In this document: positions 59,762 to 64,000 of the stretch, one piece after another
Layout: every line of letters begins with the position of its first letter
How positions within the stretch are numbered: position 1 is the first letter of the stretch
Assembly (NCBI RefSeq): GCF_042675705.1
Contig: NZ_JBHTJJ010000007.1
Reading direction: 5' to 3' (one strand)
Source of the DNA: Ruegeria arenilitoris
GTDB taxonomy: Bacteria; Pseudomonadota; Alphaproteobacteria; Rhodobacterales; Rhodobacteraceae
DNA length: 64,000 nt
Translations under genes and position numbers: made by a program
The notes under the pieces: generated by a model
Database searches by the model: none
Seen by the model: only the letters and a program-made list of their open reading frames with translations
Told to the model about the DNA's origin: nothing

Positions 59762-60094
59762 TCAGTCCCTCTCGTCCTTCTCGGCCTGTGTCGAGGCCGC
59801 CTGTTTCTCTTGAGCTTCTTGCGCGCTGCGGAGCATGACCTTCACGCCCGCGACAAGGCCCAGCAATGTGAACAGCACCAGGAAGATCGGGATCGTCCCG
59901 AACAGGCTGTCCAGCCCGTACCCGATGCCAAATCCGATCCCCAGACCGGAAACCATCTCGATGACCATCCGCCAGGCCAGCTCGCCCCCGGATATGTCAG
60001 CGTCCGCACGAGGTTTCGGCGCTTTGGCCTTTTTTGCCGCGTCGATCTTGGCCTCAAGCTGCGTCAGGCGCTGCTTTGGGTCGTCATCGGTCAC
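59762..60094 (-). CDS. atpI: AtpI/AtpZ-type protein, first gene of the F0 operon
   Basis: A 110-residue protein with a charged N-terminal part (about 1-35) and two membrane segments (about 45-65 and 75-95), including GLGIGFGIGYGLDSLFGTIPIF, the pattern of AtpI/AtpZ proteins. They assist c-ring assembly or magnesium/calcium transport. The start is a GTG at 60094. The 192-bp region upstream, shared with an ArsR gene, should hold the operon promoter. Confidence 0.88.
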   Translation of the reverse strand: MTDDDPKQRLTQLEAKIDAAKKAKAPKPRADADISGGELAWRMVIEMVSGLGIGFGIGYGLDSLFGTIPIFLVLFTLLGLVAGVKVMLRSAQEAQEKQAASTQAEKDERD

Positions 60095-60278
60095 GGGCGT
60101 TTCCCTCGCACAGTCTTGGCGCAGTTGCTAAGCGGCCTCGCGCGCAGAGTCAACGCTGTTGATGGCTCCAATTGACGCAGCTTAAGTCTATGTTTTCAAA
60201 TGAATTTTATGGACACGCTCTGACTGACGATCGGGCCGCGAACAAACCATGCCGCTGGAAACATCGGATTCCGCATAT

Positions 60279-60294
60279 TCAACCAAATGGTTGA
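60279..60294. promoter_or_regulatory. Palindrome overlapping the ArsR start codon
   Basis: TCAACCAAATGGTTGA, a perfect inverted repeat of two 7-bp arms around AA. The ATG of the ArsR gene (60287-60289) lies within it, so binding of the product would block initiation. The palindrome encodes the protein's Met-Val start, a pattern I recall in relatives of this regulator. Confidence 0.6.
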
Positions 60295-60661
60295 CCAAAC
60301 TTTCCCGCTGTGGTTCAGCGGGATCATGTCCGATGACCTCGATACCGTCTTTGCGGCCCTGGCCGACCCCACGCGGCGCGCGATACTGGCGATGCTGCTC
60401 GAGGATGACATGGCCGTCACCGACGTGGCCCAGCCGTTCGAGATGTCGCTGGCGGCGATCTCGAAGCACCTTACGATCCTGACCCGAGCCGGGCTGATCA
60501 GTCAGGAAAAGCGTGGCCGGGTGAAATGGTGCAAGCTGGAACCCGACGCCCTGCGCGCGGCCTCGGTCTGGATGCAAGGGTTCGGGCAGTTCGAACCCGT
60601 GAATCTGGATGCGTTCGAGCGGTTCCTGGAAAACCAGCTTTCCGCGGGTGATGAGGCCTAG
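60287..60661 (+). CDS. ArsR-family transcriptional regulator
   Basis: A 124-residue winged-helix repressor. TVFAALADPTRRAILAML and FEMSLAAISKHLTILTRAGLI are the ArsR HTH signature of the group that often regulates a neighbouring START-domain gene. Metal-binding Cys residues of the classical type are absent, so a non-metal signal is likely. The ATG at 60287 lies inside a palindromic operator; an ATG at 60326 is an alternative. No target gene is adjacent except uspA, convergent and overlapping by four bases, so its target is unclear. Confidence 0.85.
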   Translation: MVDQTFPLWFSGIMSDDLDTVFAALADPTRRAILAMLLEDDMAVTDVAQPFEMSLAAISKHLTILTRAGLISQEKRGRVKWCKLEPDALRAASVWMQGFGQFEPVNLDAFERFLENQLSAGDEA

Positions 60662-61071
60662 CGCACCACGAAGACCGACATGCTGGCATGTTTGGCCAGG
60701 TATCCGGCATGGCTGGACAGGATGAAGTCGGTAATCCGCGGCGCGTGGGTGCCCACCACGATCAGGTCGGCACCGATCTCTTCAGCGGTGCGGGCCAGGT
60801 CACCATCCACCTCGACCGCCACATCCACCGAATGAATGTTGCGGAAATCAACTTGCGCTCCGCTAGCTTGGGACAACTCGTCCGCCAGATCGGACAGATG
60901 GTCCTTGATCGCGGCTTCCGTTTGCGTGGGGTCGCCGGGCTGATTGCTTGTCACGCTGACGATGGTGATCCGCGCCCCCTGCCACCGGGCGACCTGTGCC
61001 GCAACCTCGGCCGCTTTGCGCACTTCGGGTGGCAGATGCAGATCGACGGGAAACATTATGTGTTTGAACAT
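60658..61071 (-). CDS. uspA: Universal stress protein (UspA family)
   Basis: A 137-residue USP domain, MFKHIMFPVDLHLPPEVRKA at the start and LIVVGTHAPRITDFILSSHAGYL near the C-terminus. The usual ATP-binding pattern G-x2-G-x9-G is incomplete here (THAPRIT), which suggests that this is the non-ATP-binding UspA type. Such proteins act in growth arrest and stress survival. A near-consensus FNR/FnrL box lies upstream at 61122-61135, which would link expression to oxygen. Confidence 0.87.
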   Translation of the reverse strand: MFKHIMFPVDLHLPPEVRKAAEVAAQVARWQGARITIVSVTSNQPGDPTQTEAAIKDHLSDLADELSQASGAQVDFRNIHSVDVAVEVDGDLARTAEEIGADLIVVGTHAPRITDFILSSHAGYLAKHASMSVFVVR

Positions 61072-61121
61072 CAGTCGCTCCTTTCACGCCGACAGCTTAG
61101 CGGGTTTGACATAACCGGCCC

Positions 61122-61135
61122 TTGATGTGGCTCAA
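61122..61135 (-). promoter_or_regulatory. FNR/FnrL-type box upstream of uspA
   Basis: TTGATGTGGCTCAA on the plus strand, that is TTGAG-N4-ATCAA in the direction of uspA, one mismatch from TTGAT-N4-ATCAA. Its centre is about 57 bp before the uspA ATG. Oxygen-sensing FnrL controls such genes in Rhodobacter-type bacteria. Confidence 0.5.
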
Positions 61136-61145
61136 TCCAAGAGGA

Positions 61146-61415
61146 TCAGCCTTGCTGGCTGTACTCGACCCCTGTGACCACACCGCTGGGATCGGCGCGG
61201 CACAGCCATGGGGCCTGAGCGCCGGCCACTGCGACCTGTGTGACGGTCCCCGCCGGCTCGGCAGTTGTCGACAGAGCCTGGACATCCGCGGGGCTCCGGT
61301 TGGCCTCAGCAGCCACCAATGCCTCGCAGCTGGCTTGAAGGGTTGAATTGTCGGCGGTGTCCTGCGTACACCCAAAAACCAGCATTAGCGTGGCCGAGGC
61401 AATCAATCTGTGCAT
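61146..61415 (-). CDS. Small lipoprotein, unknown function
   Basis: An 89-residue protein with signal peptide and lipobox LVFGC, lipidated Cys16. The short mature part has ASCEALVAAEANRS and APWLCRADPSGVVTGVEYSQQG, which contains two further Cys residues. The C-terminal block is a pattern I associate with small roseobacter lipoproteins, but no function is known. It lies 74 bp upstream of uspA on the same strand. Confidence 0.65.
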   Translation of the reverse strand: MHRLIASATLMLVFGCTQDTADNSTLQASCEALVAAEANRSPADVQALSTTAEPAGTVTQVAVAGAQAPWLCRADPSGVVTGVEYSQQG

Positions 61416-61472
61416 GTTCCGGTCCTTTCGGAGTTTGCCTCACCCTGACACGAACGGGCGCTTTGGCAAAGG

Positions 61473-62387
61473 TCAGTCCGGCGCGGTTTGTTGCCGAGCC
61501 ATCCCCAAGTCATCCCCTTTCAGCAACAGCAGCAGGGCAAGGATCGTCAGCCCTATTCCCACCAGGACCAGAAGGCCCGGCGCCGGCTGGCCCAGCGCGA
61601 TCTGCCAGATGATCACCCAGCTGGGCGTCAGGTAGGTATAGGCCATGACCTTGGCCGATGGCAGCAGCAGCGTGGCGTATTGCAACAGAACGAAGGTGGC
61701 CGCGCTGGCGCAGATGGCGACGTAGAACAGGCCGATCCAGACGATCGCCGGCAGGTTGGCCCAGTCGGTCGCGCGGATGTCGGACCAGCCGAACACCGTC
61801 AGCACCGCGCATCCGGCCACCAGCGTGCCAAAGGTGAACACGACCGGCGGCTCGCCCCGGTTCAGCTTGCGCACCATGGGCGTATAGATCGCATGTGCCA
61901 CGCAGCCCCAGAAATAGATGATCTCGCCCTGCCCGATCTCAAAGGCGCGAAAGGCCAGCCAATCGGCGCGGAACACCACCCACAGCGCGCCAACCGCGCC
62001 CACGCTCAATGCAAGGGCCATGTGCGAGGTGGTGATCTGGCGCAGCAGGACCCAACCCGCCACCGCCGACAGGATCGGCGTCAGGGTAAACACCGCCGCC
62101 GCGCTGACCGGCGGCGCGGTCTTCAGCCCGTAGAACATCAACACGAAATAGGCCGAGAACAGCCCGCCCAGCACCAGATAGCGCCACGGCGCGCGCGCCG
62201 CGCTGCGCGGCAGGCCGGTCGTCATCATCGCCGCGATGCCGATCACCACGCCGGCAATCGCAAACCGCGCGGCGTTCAACGCCGCCGGCGCGATCTCGTT
62301 GGCGATCATCGAACCCAGCGAGAAACTGCCCGCCACCAGCGCCGAGAACACCAGCATGGCCAGATGGCCACGCGCCTGCGGGCTCAT
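61473..62387 (-). CDS. EamA-family (DMT) exporter
   Basis: A 304-residue membrane protein of ten helices in two EamA repeats, with a start MSPQARGHLAMLVFSALVAG and repeated patterns such as GGLFSAYFVLMFYGL and SAATFVLLQYATLLL. It probably exports an amino acid or small metabolite. The ATG at 62387 overlaps the stop of the LysR gene (ATGA), so the regulator and exporter are translated together. Confidence 0.86.
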   Translation of the reverse strand: MSPQARGHLAMLVFSALVAGSFSLGSMIANEIAPAALNAARFAIAGVVIGIAAMMTTGLPRSAARAPWRYLVLGGLFSAYFVLMFYGLKTAPPVSAAAVFTLTPILSAVAGWVLLRQITTSHMALALSVGAVGALWVVFRADWLAFRAFEIGQGEIIYFWGCVAHAIYTPMVRKLNRGEPPVVFTFGTLVAGCAVLTVFGWSDIRATDWANLPAIVWIGLFYVAICASAATFVLLQYATLLLPSAKVMAYTYLTPSWVIIWQIALGQPAPGLLVLVGIGLTILALLLLLKGDDLGMARQQTAPD

Positions 62388-63262
62388 GGCAGCCAGTCCT
62401 TGGCCTGCTCCTTGAGGAATTTCAGAAAGGTCTGCACCTTGTTGGTTCGGTGCAGGTCCACATGGGTCACCAGCCACAGGTTGCCGGCCCAATCCGGCAG
62501 AGGCTCCATCACCTCCTGCAACTGCGGATGGCGGGCGGCTTCCCACCGGGCCATGAAGCCGATCCCCGCCCCGGCCAGAACCGCCTCGGCCACGGTGAAG
62601 TTGTTGGAGCAGCGGAAGGTGATCGCCTCGGCCGGGACATTGGCGCGCAGCCAGCGCGAAAAAGGCGCGCGGCTGTTTTCATCATCTGCCCCGACGAAGG
62701 CGTGGTTGGGGAAATCCTCGACGCCCGCCGGCAGGCCGCGCCGCGCGATATAGTCCTGACTGGCATAAAGCCCCACCTCTTGCGTCATGAAGGGCTGCAC
62801 AACGTTGTCCGGCTGGTCGGGGGCCGCACCGGCGCGGATGGCCACATGCGCCTCGCCATATTCCAGGCGGAACAGGCGGTCGCCGGTCAGATAGCGCACG
62901 ATCAGATCGGGATGGTCCTGCTGGAACGCGGTCAGCGTAGGCACCACCAGTGGCGCCAGCGAGGCCAGCGACGTCACCACCAGCTCTCCCGAGACATCGT
63001 CTCCGCGCCCCTTCAGCCGCCCGACCAGCTGGTTGAACTGATCCTCGGTGGCCTGGGCCACGCGCAGCAGATCCTCGCCCGCCTCGGTCGGGGTGTAGCC
63101 GCGCGCGTGGCGCTGGAACAGCTTGACCTTCAGCCGGGCCTCGATCGCATCGATATGGCGGATCACCGTGGCGTGGTGCACCCCCAGAACCTCGGCCGCG
63201 CCGCTGACCGTGCCCATACGCGCTACCTGATAGGCGGTGCGGACCTCGTCCCAATTGTCCAT
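62384..63262 (-). CDS. LysR-family transcriptional regulator
   Basis: A 292-residue LysR regulator. The N-terminal winged helix opens MDNWDEVRTAYQVARMGTVSGA and includes VLGVHHATVIRHIDAIEARL, and the C-terminal effector domain (about 90-290) is complete. It is in an operon with an EamA exporter and divergent from the azoreductase gene. In this family the regulator usually binds the shared 121-bp upstream region and controls the divergent gene. The ATG at 63262 fits the family start. Confidence 0.88.
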   Translation of the reverse strand: MDNWDEVRTAYQVARMGTVSGAAEVLGVHHATVIRHIDAIEARLKVKLFQRHARGYTPTEAGEDLLRVAQATEDQFNQLVGRLKGRGDDVSGELVVTSLASLAPLVVPTLTAFQQDHPDLIVRYLTGDRLFRLEYGEAHVAIRAGAAPDQPDNVVQPFMTQEVGLYASQDYIARRGLPAGVEDFPNHAFVGADDENSRAPFSRWLRANVPAEAITFRCSNNFTVAEAVLAGAGIGFMARWEAARHPQLQEVMEPLPDWAGNLWLVTHVDLHRTNKVQTFLKFLKEQAKDWLP

Positions 63263-63383
63263 GACAATACCAATTCTGTGCAATTTCCAACAATGCCTGT
63301 TGATTTATCCCAGTTTCGTTCGCTCACGCAATACTCATATTGGGCTCAGACGCAAAATCCGAACCCTGAGAAGGACCCACGCC

Positions 63384-63965
63384 ATGACAAAGACCATCCT
63401 GCATATCGACGCCTCGGCCCGCCGCACCGGCTCGGCCACCCGCGACCTGTCGGCCCGCATCGTCCAGCACCTGGGCGCCGGCCGCATCATCCGCCGCGAC
63501 CTGGCCACGCCCCTGCCCCTGCTGACCGAGGACTGGATCACCGCCAACTTCACCCCCGCCGATCAACGCGACGCCACCCAGCGCGACCTGCTGGCCCTGT
63601 CGGACGAGTTGGTCAAGGAACTGCAGCAGGCCGACACGGTGGTGATCGGGCTGCCGATCTACAATTTCTCGGTGCCGGCCGCCTTCAAGGCCTGGATCGA
63701 CCTGGTCGCCCGCGCGGGACTGACGTTTTCATATTCCGAGAACGGCCCCAAGGGCCTGCTGGAGGGCAAGCGCGCCATCCTCGCTATCGCTTCGGGCGGC
63801 ACTGCCGTGGGGTCCGAGATCGACTTTGCAACCGGATACGCCCGCCATGTCCTGGGCTTCATCGGCATCCACGACGTGGATGTGGTGGCCGCCGACCGCA
63901 TGGCACTGGATCCGGAAGCCGCGCTGAGCAACGCGCAGAAAGCCGTGGCCGAACTGGCCGCCTGA
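63384..63965 (+). CDS. azoR: FMN-dependent NADH-azoreductase
   Basis: A 193-residue flavodoxin-fold reductase of the AzoR family, which reduces quinones and azo bonds with NADH. KTILHIDASARRTGSATRDL, VIGLPIYNFSVPAAFKAWID and FSYSENGPKGLL bind FMN. The ATG at 63384 follows GAGAAGGA. The divergent LysR gene is the likely regulator. Confidence 0.92.
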   Translation: MTKTILHIDASARRTGSATRDLSARIVQHLGAGRIIRRDLATPLPLLTEDWITANFTPADQRDATQRDLLALSDELVKELQQADTVVIGLPIYNFSVPAAFKAWIDLVARAGLTFSYSENGPKGLLEGKRAILAIASGGTAVGSEIDFATGYARHVLGFIGIHDVDVVAADRMALDPEAALSNAQKAVAELAA

Positions 63966-64000
63966 TCCGGCCACTGGCCATCCTTGGTCAAACCGTCCAA

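Noticed and set aside
1..64000. Insertion sequence, prophage, CRISPR array or defence island
   Set aside because: I saw no transposase, integrase, phage structural gene, repeat-spacer array or known defence gene. The gene content is almost all core metabolism and housekeeping.

Overview
The window is a 64-kb piece of a GC-rich alphaproteobacterial chromosome, almost certainly from a Rhodobacteraceae (Roseobacter-group, Ruegeria-like) bacterium. The evidence is protein-level: a split F0 operon (a, c, b', b) preceded by an AtpI-type gene, a ChvI-ChvG-HprK-RapZ-EIIA-HPr cluster divergent from pckA, a methylsuccinyl-CoA dehydrogenase of the ethylmalonyl-CoA pathway, an aerobic-type cobC-cbiB pair, a CtrA-type box, and several families (DUF1491, DUF6473, DUF3429) that I associate with alphaproteobacteria. 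I saw no insertion sequence, prophage, CRISPR array, rRNA or tRNA. Nearly all of the sequence is tightly packed coding DNA.

Layout. 1-8.7 kb: the 5' end of tuf, a lipoprotein, parC, an SH3-domain protein, a short-chain dehydrogenase, a HIG1-type small membrane protein, a PduO-type cobalamin adenosyltransferase, etfBA and a DUF6473 gene. 8.8-17.2 kb: 3-hydroxybutyryl-CoA dehydrogenase, an acyltransferase, the regulatory PTS genes coupled to the ChvGI two-component system, then divergent pckA. 17.2-23.7 kb: a 375-bp non-coding region with a candidate small RNA, a small winged-helix protein with a membrane protein, a TSUP permease, mcd, two small envelope proteins, recO and a haemolysin-III-type protein. 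23.7-33.7 kb: a long minus-strand housekeeping series rpoZ, rsh, DUF2062, pdxJ, a membrane protein, acpS, lepB, rnc, era, DUF1491, with a plus-strand multicopper oxidase between rnc and era, and folK upstream. 33.8-42 kb: an NYN-domain protein, the overlapping cluster ispH-DUF3429-methyltransferase-rnhA-TRIC, DinB, two small membrane proteins, fmt and two tandem deformylases (the downstream one has lost active-site residues), then a PatB-type lyase. 42-54 kb: a glutathionyl-hydroquinone reductase-like protein, an orphan receiver with a CtrA-type box upstream, cobC-cbiB, a lytic transglycosylase, smc, an aminotransferase and a divergent GntR regulator. 54-64 kb: three glycan-type genes, the F0 ATP synthase operon, an ArsR regulator, UspA, a small lipoprotein, an EamA exporter with a LysR regulator, and an azoreductase.

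The metabolic genes fit growth on acetyl-CoA-generating substrates: hbd, mcd, etfBA, a B12 adenosyltransferase and late corrin steps, and pckA for gluconeogenesis. No self-contained new defence or mobile system is evident. The items most worth checking are the catalytically defective deformylase paralogue, the candidate sRNA downstream of pckA, the CtrA-type box before the orphan receiver, the paired direct repeats before pckA, and the palindromes before mcd.
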